DNA of 64,000 bases from DASPSR01 sp035498715 (GTDB lineage: Bacteria > Nitrospirota > UBA9217): positions 1 through 64,000 of the forward strand of contig DATJZV010000090.1 of assembly GCA_035498715.1 (NCBI GenBank). Reading direction: 5' to 3'. The stretch's first letter is position 1. Each line of letters starts with the position of its first letter. Below are positions 44,416 through 51,658 of the stretch, in pieces. Both the position numbers and the translations under genes were made by a program. The notes under the pieces were generated by a model that had not been told where the DNA came from, ran no database searches, and saw only the letters and a program-made list of their open reading frames with translations.

Positions 44416-47361
44416 CTACGCATCTACAGGTATCTTAATAATGAACCGCGTTCCTTTTTCCTTTTCGGATTCAATCTCGATCGTGCCGCCGTGGTCCTTG
44501 ATGATGCTGTAGCAGATGGAGAGACCCAGACCCGTGCCCTTCGTCGGCCCCTTGGTGCTGAAGAAGGGATCGAAGACCTTGTCCTTGACCTCCGCATCGA
44601 TGCCCTGTCCCGTGTCCGCGAAGAGCATCTCCACATGGCCATTCGCTTGCTTGACCGATATTTCAAGTTTTCCGCCGTCCGGCATGGCGTCCCTGGCGTT
44701 CAGGATGAGATTGAGGAACACCTGCTGGATCTGGTCGGGATCGATTTTGAGCCGCGGCGTATCGTGTACATCCGTATGTACGTCGATCTTCTTGAAGTTC
44801 TTATCATACCGGACGAGGTTGAGCGTGCTCTCGAGGATGTCACGCAGGTTCGTCGGCATCTTCTGCCGGGGATAGAGCCGGGCGAAATCGCCGAGACTCC
44901 GTACGATCCGTGCGATCCGGTGTACGTGCTCGTTGATGGTGGACAGGGACCCCTTCACGAACGGGGACATGTCTTCAGTGAGCAGCTCCTGCACGAGCGA
45001 CGAGATCGAGGCGAGCGGGTTTCCAATCTCATGCGACACGCCCGCGGCAAGCCTGCCGACGCTCGCGTGCTTGGTAGCCCGGAAGAGCTCCTCCTCGATC
45101 TTTGTCTTTTCGGTTATGTCCTCGAGTACGAGCACAAATCCCTTCTGTGCGCCGGTGAGCCTGCTCAAGTGTCCCTTCAGCATGATCTGCGGCTCAAAGT
45201 TCCGCTTGCACGTGATCTCGCCCTCGCGCATGTCCGGCGTAAAGAGACGCGGCTCCAGACACGTAAGCAGGCCTGCGGCTTCGCCGTTGAGGGCATCCGA
45301 TTTTTCAACGCCAGTGATCATCTCCATACCGCTATTCCAGTAGGTCACCCGCAAGGATTCGTCCAGCGTGGCCACACCGAGCGGCAGGCTCTCAATGATG
45401 TTCTCGCTGAATTCCTTGAGCATGGCGAGCTGGCGGTTCGCCTCGGCGAGCTCCTGTCGGGACAGCCGCAGGCTGCGCGAAATCTGTTGAATAGAGTTCG
45501 AAACGCGGACTGCTTCGTCGTGCGTCAGGACCGTTCGTTCCTGAAAGATGAGAGTGCTTATGGAAGGCCCGAGAGCGCCCGAAAGTATCCGCTCCGCCTC
45601 TTCCCGGAGCTTATGAAGCCACTCTTCTGACAGCGATTCCCGTTTCAATCCGTTGCTTTTCAGAAAATTCACGATCTCCTCCCGGGCTTCGTTCAGACCG
45701 ATGTACTGCGCGAGGATCGCCTCGATCTCGGAAACGTTCGCCAGCCGGTGGGTAGTCGAAAAATGAACCGGTGAGTATGAATCCACGAAGATGATGGCTT
45801 GTCGTGTCTCTTCATCCGACTGCTTCGTGAATAGCGAGATCCCCACGTAGAAGAGCAGGTTCAGGAACAAGCCCCAGAAGAGCGAGTGGCTCCAGCGATC
45901 AAGCCCCTGAAGGCCGAAGAGCGCCGTGGGGTTCAGGAGCGTCGAGTTGAAGATGGCCCCCATGAGTCCGCCGGTTTCGATAATGCCGGCACGCATGAGC
46001 GCGGGGATAAGCAGAGTGTAGATCCAGACGCTGAATCCCGCAATGATGCCCGCGATCGCACCTTTTTTGTTCCCGCCCTTCCAGTAGAGCCCAAGCAGGA
46101 TGGACGGGGCGAAGACCGTGACCGCCTCAAACGATTTGAGGCCGATGTCCACGAGGCTGTAAAACTCTCCGATGTAGATTGCGAAGATGTACCCGAGGAA
46201 CACGCAGCCAAGTATGACAAAACGCTTGATGTTCAGCATCACCGCGTGAAAATTCTTGATCGCGGTCAGGTCCCAGAGCGTCGGCACGACGAAGCTGTTC
46301 ATCACCATGGTGCTGAGGGCAAGTGATTCCACTATTATCATTGCGGTAGCCGCGGAAAACCCTCCGATGAAAACTATGATCGTGAGTAGCGGGTGCCCGG
46401 AGTGCATCGGGATACTAAGGACAAAATAATCTGCCGCTGATTGCATGTCGTTACGTAGCAGACCGCCGTACGCGATGGGGAGAACGAAGATGTTGATCAG
46501 GAACAGATAGAGCGGGAACAGCCACATGGCCTTTTTGATGTGATCGGCCGAATAATTTTCGACCACCGCCACGTGGAACTGGCGGGGCAGGAACATAATG
46601 GCCATCATGGAGAGGAATGTGAGCGACGTCCACTCCAGGAAGCTGACGCTGGAACCCGTCCCGATCTTCATGAGCGAAGCATGGGGCCCCTGCTGTATCC
46701 TGCTGAAGATGTCGTCGAAGCCGTTGAACAGCCCGTAGGTCACGAAGATCCCGACCGCGAGGAAGGCCACAAGCTTGATCGCCGACTCAAAGGCCACGGC
46801 GAAGACCAGGCCACCGTGCCTTTCCGACGCATCGAGCCGGCGCGCACCAAACATAATGGCGAAGACGCCGAGAAGAAGTGAGATAAACCAGCCTGCGAAA
46901 TGGCTTTCTTCGGGCCTGCCCGAGAGCATGGAGAAAGCCGTCATGATAGCCTTTAACTGGAGCCCGAGATACGGAGTAATGCCGATCACCGCTACAAGCG
47001 TCACCAGCACAGAAAGCGAGACTGATTTGCCATACCGTGACGCGACGAAGTCCGATATCGTGGTAATCCTGTTCTCCTTCGAGATATAGACGATCTTTCT
47101 GAGAACGATCCACCAGAGTGCGGCCATGAGCGTGGGGCCCACATAGATCGTCAGGAAGCTCAGGCCGGCGTTCGCGGCCTTCCCTACGCTGCCGTAGAAC
47201 GTCCATGAAGTGCAGTATACTGCCAGGGACAGCGAATAGACATACGGGTTCGATACGAGGCTCCTCCCCTGCAGTTCTTTCCGCTCAGCGAAATAAGCCA
47301 CGGAGAAAAGGAGGAGAAGATAGGAGAGTATGATGAGAAGTAATATCCAGGGAGAAAACAA
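44416..47361 (-). CDS. sensor kinase with N-terminal SSS transporter domain (CbrA-like), TTG start
   Basis: Residues 1-500 form a sodium:solute symporter-like domain with about 13 helices (YSLSLAVYCTSWTFYGSVGKA, then FLSMMAIMFLPRQFHVAVVEN). Then follow a helical linker, a PAS domain (about 660-750, ESLPLGVATLDESLRVTYWN), the H-box GVSHEIGNPLASI and ATPase motifs NLILNARDAM, DTGQGID, GTGLGLSICYSI. This is the plan of CbrA, which couples solute uptake to signalling. The start is a TTG directly after the TAA of the tiny upstream gene, with GGAGG in front. The NtrC-type regulator follows. Confidence 0.94.
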   Translation of the reverse strand: MFSPWILLLIILSYLLLLFSVAYFAERKELQGRSLVSNPYVYSLSLAVYCTSWTFYGSVGKAANAGLSFLTIYVGPTLMAALWWIVLRKIVYISKENRITTISDFVASRYGKSVSLSVLVTLVAVIGITPYLGLQLKAIMTAFSMLSGRPEESHFAGWFISLLLGVFAIMFGARRLDASERHGGLVFAVAFESAIKLVAFLAVGIFVTYGLFNGFDDIFSRIQQGPHASLMKIGTGSSVSFLEWTSLTFLSMMAIMFLPRQFHVAVVENYSADHIKKAMWLFPLYLFLINIFVLPIAYGGLLRNDMQSAADYFVLSIPMHSGHPLLTIIVFIGGFSAATAMIIVESLALSTMVMNSFVVPTLWDLTAIKNFHAVMLNIKRFVILGCVFLGYIFAIYIGEFYSLVDIGLKSFEAVTVFAPSILLGLYWKGGNKKGAIAGIIAGFSVWIYTLLIPALMRAGIIETGGLMGAIFNSTLLNPTALFGLQGLDRWSHSLFWGLFLNLLFYVGISLFTKQSDEETRQAIIFVDSYSPVHFSTTHRLANVSEIEAILAQYIGLNEAREEIVNFLKSNGLKRESLSEEWLHKLREEAERILSGALGPSISTLIFQERTVLTHDEAVRVSNSIQQISRSLRLSRQELAEANRQLAMLKEFSENIIESLPLGVATLDESLRVTYWNSGMEMITGVEKSDALNGEAAGLLTCLEPRLFTPDMREGEITCKRNFEPQIMLKGHLSRLTGAQKGFVLVLEDITEKTKIEEELFRATKHASVGRLAAGVSHEIGNPLASISSLVQELLTEDMSPFVKGSLSTINEHVHRIARIVRSLGDFARLYPRQKMPTNLRDILESTLNLVRYDKNFKKIDVHTDVHDTPRLKIDPDQIQQVFLNLILNARDAMPDGGKLEISVKQANGHVEMLFADTGQGIDAEVKDKVFDPFFSTKGPTKGTGLGLSICYSIIKDHGGTIEIESEKEKGTRFIIKIPVDA

Positions 47362-47538
47362 TTAGCCTCCGCCGTCCTCTTTCTCTGAAATGATCGAGGT
47401 TACAAAAATGAGGATGATGAAGACAAGCCATATGATGAACAGGGAGATTGCCAGACTGTCCCTGAATATGCTCATGAGCGGCCAGCTGAAAAACAAAAAG
47501 CCGAGGAGGAACAGAAATAACCAAATCTCTCTTTTCAT
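47362..47538 (-). CDS. 58-aa membrane protein upstream of the CbrA-like kinase
   Basis: The protein is MKREIWLFLFLLGFLFFSWP and continues with a second hydrophobic stretch (SLFIIWLVFIILIFVTSII) and the tail SEKEDGGG. It has two membrane helices and was too short for the usual frame cut-off. GGAGG lies upstream of the ATG, and its stop codon is immediately followed by the TTG start of the kinase, so the two are coupled. Small proteins in this position are known in front of CbrA-type kinases (CbrX in Pseudomonas, as I recall). The role is unknown, perhaps a kinase partner. Confidence 0.8.
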   Translation of the reverse strand: MKREIWLFLFLLGFLFFSWPLMSIFRDSLAISLFIIWLVFIILIFVTSIISEKEDGGG

Positions 47539-48008
47539 ATTGCCGACCCGCCCTCCAGAATCGTAAACTTCCTGTCTGGGACATTTATAGTGCTGCTACC
47601 GAGGGTTACACCATGATGTGTAATTTCGTATCATATCACATTTCCCGTTCAAATTCCATATGAGAACATCGTTATCGTAACCAAGGGTAAGCAAGGGACT
47701 TTGCCGGTTGCACGACAAAACTCGCCATGAACAAATATTTTTTGCAACTTCATGTAGATGTGAGAAAATCATAGCAAAGCCTATGCCTCGCGATGGACAA
47801 ATAGTATGCAAAAAAGTATGTAGAAATTATGTTCATCAACCGAGCAAGCCTGCCACCCATATCTCCATCTCAAATTTCTCGAAGGTAGGCGATTCAACAT
47901 GCAATGCATAAGCGCGCCACCTGAGGCTGGACACGTCATATAATATCGGCTATACTTTGTGAACAGCAGAAGGCTTATTCATATCGCGACAGATGGGAGC
48001 TGTTAAGC
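47539..48008. other. divergent intergenic region
   Basis: Between the small membrane protein (minus) and marC (plus). Open frames here lack ribosome sites and domain character. Promoters for both directions are expected. No strong hairpin or repeat stands out. Confidence 0.45.
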
Positions 48009-48605
48009 ATGGACATGACAGATTTACTAAAACAATTTCTGCTGAGCTTTATCCCGATCATGGTGGCGTTGGACGCTCCGGGGACGCTCCCCCTCTACGT
48101 GGGCATGACCGAGGGCATGGAAAATCAGGAGCGGAAGAGGATCGTACGCCAGTCCATCATCACTGCCTTTCTGGTGACGGTGGGTTTTATCCTTGTGGGT
48201 CAGGCAATCTTCAATGCCCTCGGCATTCTGGTCGAGGATTTCATGATCGCCGGCGGTGTCGTGCTTTTGATCATCGCCATTGCCGATGTGGTCCGAGCAG
48301 GGGAAAAAAAGCTGGAGCGAAGTCCGGAATTCGGCGTGGTGCCGCTCGGCACTCCACTCATCGCCGGGCCGGGAACGCTCACGACCGCTCTAGTCTTGGT
48401 CGGGACGAGCGGCTACCTTCCCGTCATCCTTTCCCTTGTCGCCAACCTGCTCATCACCTGGATCATATTCGCACAGGCAGACCGGATTATCAAGTTTATC
48501 GGGCTGAGCGGCTCCCGCGCATTTGCCAAGGTCGCATCACTGATCCTGGCCGCCTTTGCGGTGAAAATGATCAGGAGCGGAATATTCAAGTTCATAGCAG
48601 GGTAA
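48009..48605 (+). CDS. MarC family membrane protein
   Basis: The 198-residue protein has about six membrane helices in the MarC/YhgN arrangement, beginning QFLLSFIPIMVALDAPGTLPLYVGMTEGM (usual form NPIGTAP) and with the conserved loop VPLGTPLIAGPGTLTT. MarC proteins were once linked to antibiotic resistance; their actual role, possibly small-solute export, is not established. The DUF202 gene follows after 22 bases on the same strand. The ribosome site GGGAG is rather far from the ATG; ATG 48015 is an alternative. Confidence 0.92.
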   Translation: MDMTDLLKQFLLSFIPIMVALDAPGTLPLYVGMTEGMENQERKRIVRQSIITAFLVTVGFILVGQAIFNALGILVEDFMIAGGVVLLIIAIADVVRAGEKKLERSPEFGVVPLGTPLIAGPGTLTTALVLVGTSGYLPVILSLVANLLITWIIFAQADRIIKFIGLSGSRAFAKVASLILAAFAVKMIRSGIFKFIAG

Positions 48606-48627
48606 CGGATACGGGCAGGAGGAGCAC

Positions 48628-49029
48628 ATGGTTTCGGAAATGCCGGAAGATAAAGGACCAACGCGCGGCCACAACCGCCGGGTCCATATGGCGAACGAAC
48701 GGACGTTCCTCGCCTGGATCAGAACCAGCGTCGCCGTTATGGCATTCGGTTTCGTGGTCGAGAAGTTCTCGCTCTTCGTGAAGCAGATGGCATATTATAT
48801 AGGAAAAGAGGTCGCCCCGCCCGCCCCGGGATATTCTGCCGTAATAGGGATCCTTCTGGTCGGGCTCGGCATGCTCATGGGGGTGCTCGCTTTTATCAGA
48901 TATAAAAAGGTCGAGCGCCAGATCGATGAAGATACGTATACCCCTTCACCCATTTTGAGCGTGCTTCTCGCCATATCGGTCATTGTGATCGGCATGTTCC
49001 TGCTCCTGTATCTTATCCACAGCATGTAG
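48628..49029 (+). CDS. DUF202/YidH-type membrane protein
   Basis: This short protein (133 residues) shows the normal DUF202 layout: a charged N-terminus, the block HMANERTFLAWIRTSVAVMAFGFVVE, a second helix (VIGILLVGLGMLMGVLAFIRY) and a third (VLLAISVIVIGMFLLLYLI). Function is unknown. It follows marC closely and GGAGGAGC precedes the ATG. It gives the reference form against which the expanded DUF202 proteins at 26.7-29.6 kb can be judged. Confidence 0.9.
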   Translation: MVSEMPEDKGPTRGHNRRVHMANERTFLAWIRTSVAVMAFGFVVEKFSLFVKQMAYYIGKEVAPPAPGYSAVIGILLVGLGMLMGVLAFIRYKKVERQIDEDTYTPSPILSVLLAISVIVIGMFLLLYLIHSM

Positions 49030-49538
49030 AAAGATCGTGCAATGCGATGAGAAACTTTCTGCCGCCAGTACGCATCTGCCGTCCATCGGCCTTTTTCTTC
49101 CTCCTGCTCTTGGTTGCGACCTGTCATATGATGATCACCTTTGAAGATGACCGGGGGAGTATCAGCCCCCGAATGTCCTCCGGAACAGGACGCTCGCGCC
49201 TCCTTTACCTTCTGGCAACTATCTGTTGGAGCCATTAGATATCTCAAGAGACCGCATTAAACAGCGGCTGTTGAACAAACTGACCTACCCCATGGCTAAA
49301 GCCAGGGGCTTTCTGCGGTGGCTTTGGTAATTGCTGATAACCTCGGGGAATGGGATATGGTTCCCCTCTCCTACTTCCAGGACATCATGGTATCCAGACC
49401 ATCCCTGGGCATCAACATGTTTGTTCTGACGACAAATCCCAACTCGAGTTTTAGCTCCTGATGACACTGCAACAGGGGGAAAGAAGTTGTCTGCTTAAAA
49501 CTTCTGGTCGGAGAAAAGATCCCGCGCAATAAGAAAGG
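49030..49538. other. gap with possible IS200/IS605-type remnant
   Basis: No complete gene. The hairpin at 49289-49309 and a 60-codon open frame on the minus strand (49285-49467) are described separately. Apart from that the region holds nothing I can identify. Confidence 0.4.
49285..49467 (-). mobile_element. possible IS200/IS605-type end remnant
   Basis: The hairpin CCCC(A)TGGCT-AA-AGCCAGGGG at 49289-49309 resembles the subterminal hairpin that follows many IS200/IS605-family elements (CCCCTGGCTTTAGCCATGGGG on the minus strand). A 60-codon frame runs into it from upstream, as the C-terminal end of a TnpB gene would, but it lacks the zinc-finger Cys pairs and I cannot recognise it as TnpB. 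At best a decayed right end. Confidence 0.35.
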
Positions 49539-50228
49539 TCAAGCGGCTGTCCACATCAACTCATTAAAATCCAGGATCGCGGGGAACTCTGTGGAGATGC
49601 CGGGCTTCATCTTGGAATTGCCCAAAGCCTTGTAGACCACGTACTTGATGCCGTATGCCTTCGCTGTTTTCAGGACAGACGGAGTATCGTCCACGAACAA
49701 GGTGTGTTCCCTTCGGAATCCGAGCTGCCGCTCGGCCTGCTGCCAGAACCCTATCTTCTCCTTTGGTGACCCCATTGCATCCGATGTGATCGAGCCGGTC
49801 AGGTATTTCCCGAGATCGGTTTTTTTGAGCTTCATGTCCAGAACTTTGTAGTGGGCATTGGTAGCAATATAGGTCTTCTTACCATGCTTATTCATCAGCT
49901 GGAGAAAGTCCTCCACGTGGGGATGGACGTCGATGAGGTGCCGTATCTGTTCCTTCAGCGCCAAGATATCTAGCCCCAGCTCCTGTGACCAGAAATCGAT
50001 GTCCGTCCAGTTCAGCGTCTCCTCGTGGGATTTGTATTTCTTCAGAAGTTCTTCCTTCGCCTTTCCAAAGGTCATGCCGTACCTGTCAGCGTACTTCTCC
50101 GGAACGAGGTGCTCCCAGAAATAATCGTCGAAATACTTGTCCAGCAGGGTCCCGTCCATGTCGAGAAGGACGAAGGATATGCCAGGACCTTTGAGCGCTT
50201 CTTTTATATCATGAACGGAAAAGGACAT
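49539..50228 (-). CDS. yrfG: HAD family nucleotidase, YrfG-like (GMP/IMP nucleotidase)
   Basis: The 229-residue HAD hydrolase closely follows E. coli YrfG: motif 1 VLLDMDGTLLDKYFDDYFWEHLVPE, then TLNWTDIDFWSQELGLDI, motif 2 in KKTYIATNAHY, motif 3 Lys in GSPKEKIGFW and motif 4 HTLFVDDTPSVLKTA. YrfG dephosphorylates GMP and IMP. AGG stands 7 bases before the ATG. It follows ribD by 162 bases on the same strand. GTP is the riboflavin precursor, so a shared theme with ribD is possible but not shown. Confidence 0.88.
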   Translation of the reverse strand: MSFSVHDIKEALKGPGISFVLLDMDGTLLDKYFDDYFWEHLVPEKYADRYGMTFGKAKEELLKKYKSHEETLNWTDIDFWSQELGLDILALKEQIRHLIDVHPHVEDFLQLMNKHGKKTYIATNAHYKVLDMKLKKTDLGKYLTGSITSDAMGSPKEKIGFWQQAERQLGFRREHTLFVDDTPSVLKTAKAYGIKYVVYKALGNSKMKPGISTEFPAILDFNELMWTAA

Positions 50229-50390
50229 CGGACCTGTTTCTTGCCTTATAAGTTGTCATTGCTATCGACCAAAGGGGAGCGCGGTCTCCCATTGGAACCG
50301 AGATCCGCCTCGTCGCTCCGCTCCTCTCGATGCTCAGGAGCGTTCTTTGCACCACAGAGAGAGTGCACTGAAGGGACAAAGGACATTTCA

Positions 50391-51488
50391 CTACCGAACA
50401 TACGCCTCAATCATCAGATCCTGGCCTACGAAACGCGAGGTGACGTTATGAAGCTTGATAGCGTGTCCGAGCTTCTTTGGTGATATACCGCCGATCGAGC
50501 AGAGCGAATCCTTGCCTGTCATAATTGTGGGCGCGATAAACATCACGATCTTATCGACAATGCTGGATTTCAAGGCAGATGCGTTCACCTCTGCACCGCC
50601 CTCGATTAACACGCTCATGATGTCCTTCTGTCCGAGCTTCTTCATAATATCTTGTAAATCCACACGGCCAAGAACGCTCTTTGTCGTGAGCACTTCTGCT
50701 CCGATATCCTGAAGTTTCTTGATTTTGCTTTCCGGTACGTTCGATAACGTTGCAACCATTGTCTTCGCCTGGGATTTTTGAATCAAGACCTTCGCGTTGA
50801 GCGGCATGCGTAACGTGCTGTCAACAATCACGCGGATCGGATCGCGACCTCCAGGAATCCGTGTGGTAAGCGAGGGATCGTCTCTAAGGATCGTGTTTAC
50901 ACCGACGAGGATTGCATCATTGATATCCCGCAGTCTGCGGCCCTCTTCACGCGCCTCTTCGCTGGTGATCCACTTTGACTCACCGGATGCTGTCGCGATC
51001 TTCCCGTCCAGGGTCTGTGCGATCTTGAGCGTGACAAAAGGTGTCCTTGTTGTAACGTGTTTAATAAAGGCCTCATTCAACTTTCTGGCCTCGGCCTCCA
51101 GCACACCGGTAACAAGCTTGATGCCGGACTTCCGGATGGTACTGATCCCGCCCCCGGAAACATGGGGATTGGGATCGATCATGGCTATAACGACCCTTTT
51201 CACCCCGCTCTGGACCACGAGAGGCGTGCAGGGAGGCGTGCGTTTGTTCGTGTGAGAGCATGGCTCAAGCGTCACATAGAGCGTTCCACTTTTGGCAGCC
51301 GGTCCGGCCTTTTTGAGAGCAATGGCCTCAGCATGCGGCTCACCCGCCTTCCGATGATATCCCCGGCCTACGACGTGCCCGTTCTTCACTACCACGGCGC
51401 CAACCATGGGATTCGGGCTTGTGCGGCCTCTGGCCTTCTCAGCCAAGCGGAGAGCCATGCCCATGTATTTTTCGTCAAGAGATTTCAT
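50391..51488 (-). CDS. ribD: bifunctional riboflavin biosynthesis deaminase/reductase
   Basis: RibD deaminates and then reduces the pyrimidine intermediate of riboflavin synthesis. The deaminase half (1-145) has the zinc site HAEAIALKKAG and PCSHTNKRTPPC. The reductase half (150-365) has KIAQTLDGKIATASGESKWITSEEAR, the DAILVGVNTILRDDPSLTTR block, and a C-terminal VLIEGGAEVNASAL. The gene stands alone: no ribE, ribAB or ribH nearby, and I see no FMN riboswitch in the 170 bases upstream. No clear ribosome site; a start at residue 9 is possible. Confidence 0.95.
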   Translation of the reverse strand: MKSLDEKYMGMALRLAEKARGRTSPNPMVGAVVVKNGHVVGRGYHRKAGEPHAEAIALKKAGPAAKSGTLYVTLEPCSHTNKRTPPCTPLVVQSGVKRVVIAMIDPNPHVSGGGISTIRKSGIKLVTGVLEAEARKLNEAFIKHVTTRTPFVTLKIAQTLDGKIATASGESKWITSEEAREEGRRLRDINDAILVGVNTILRDDPSLTTRIPGGRDPIRVIVDSTLRMPLNAKVLIQKSQAKTMVATLSNVPESKIKKLQDIGAEVLTTKSVLGRVDLQDIMKKLGQKDIMSVLIEGGAEVNASALKSSIVDKIVMFIAPTIMTGKDSLCSIGGISPKKLGHAIKLHNVTSRFVGQDLMIEAYVR

Positions 51489-51618
51489 AATAAACTAATG
51501 CTGCAGAAATGCAGAAGATAAAAGGTGAAGGCCCATCATGTTTTTATCTCGTTATACTGACTCATAATTCTTCGTGGCCTCTGTGCCCTAGTGGGAGAAC
51601 CAACCTATCAGAAACAAT

Positions 51619-51640
51619 AAGGGCGGCTTCCGCCGCCCTT
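51619..51640. terminator. terminator downstream of ppdK
   Basis: AAGGGCGGC-TTCC-GCCGCCCTT forms a strong stem. On the minus strand it is followed by ATTGTTT, on the plus strand by CGAAAAAAC. It lies 19 bases after the ppdK stop. Confidence 0.75.
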
Positions 51641-51658
51641 CGAAAAAACGTATCAATT

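Noticed and set aside
44404..45630. 408-codon plus-strand frame inside the CbrA-like kinase
   Set aside because: Antisense shadow of a well-supported kinase gene.
51560..51597. Fragments like the CACAGAG/CTCTGTG interspersed repeat, also near 61565
   Set aside because: Similarity is short and based on memory of the motif; not enough to define an element.
51488..51658. FMN riboswitch before ribD
   Set aside because: The short leader shows none of the conserved helices or loops of the RFN element.
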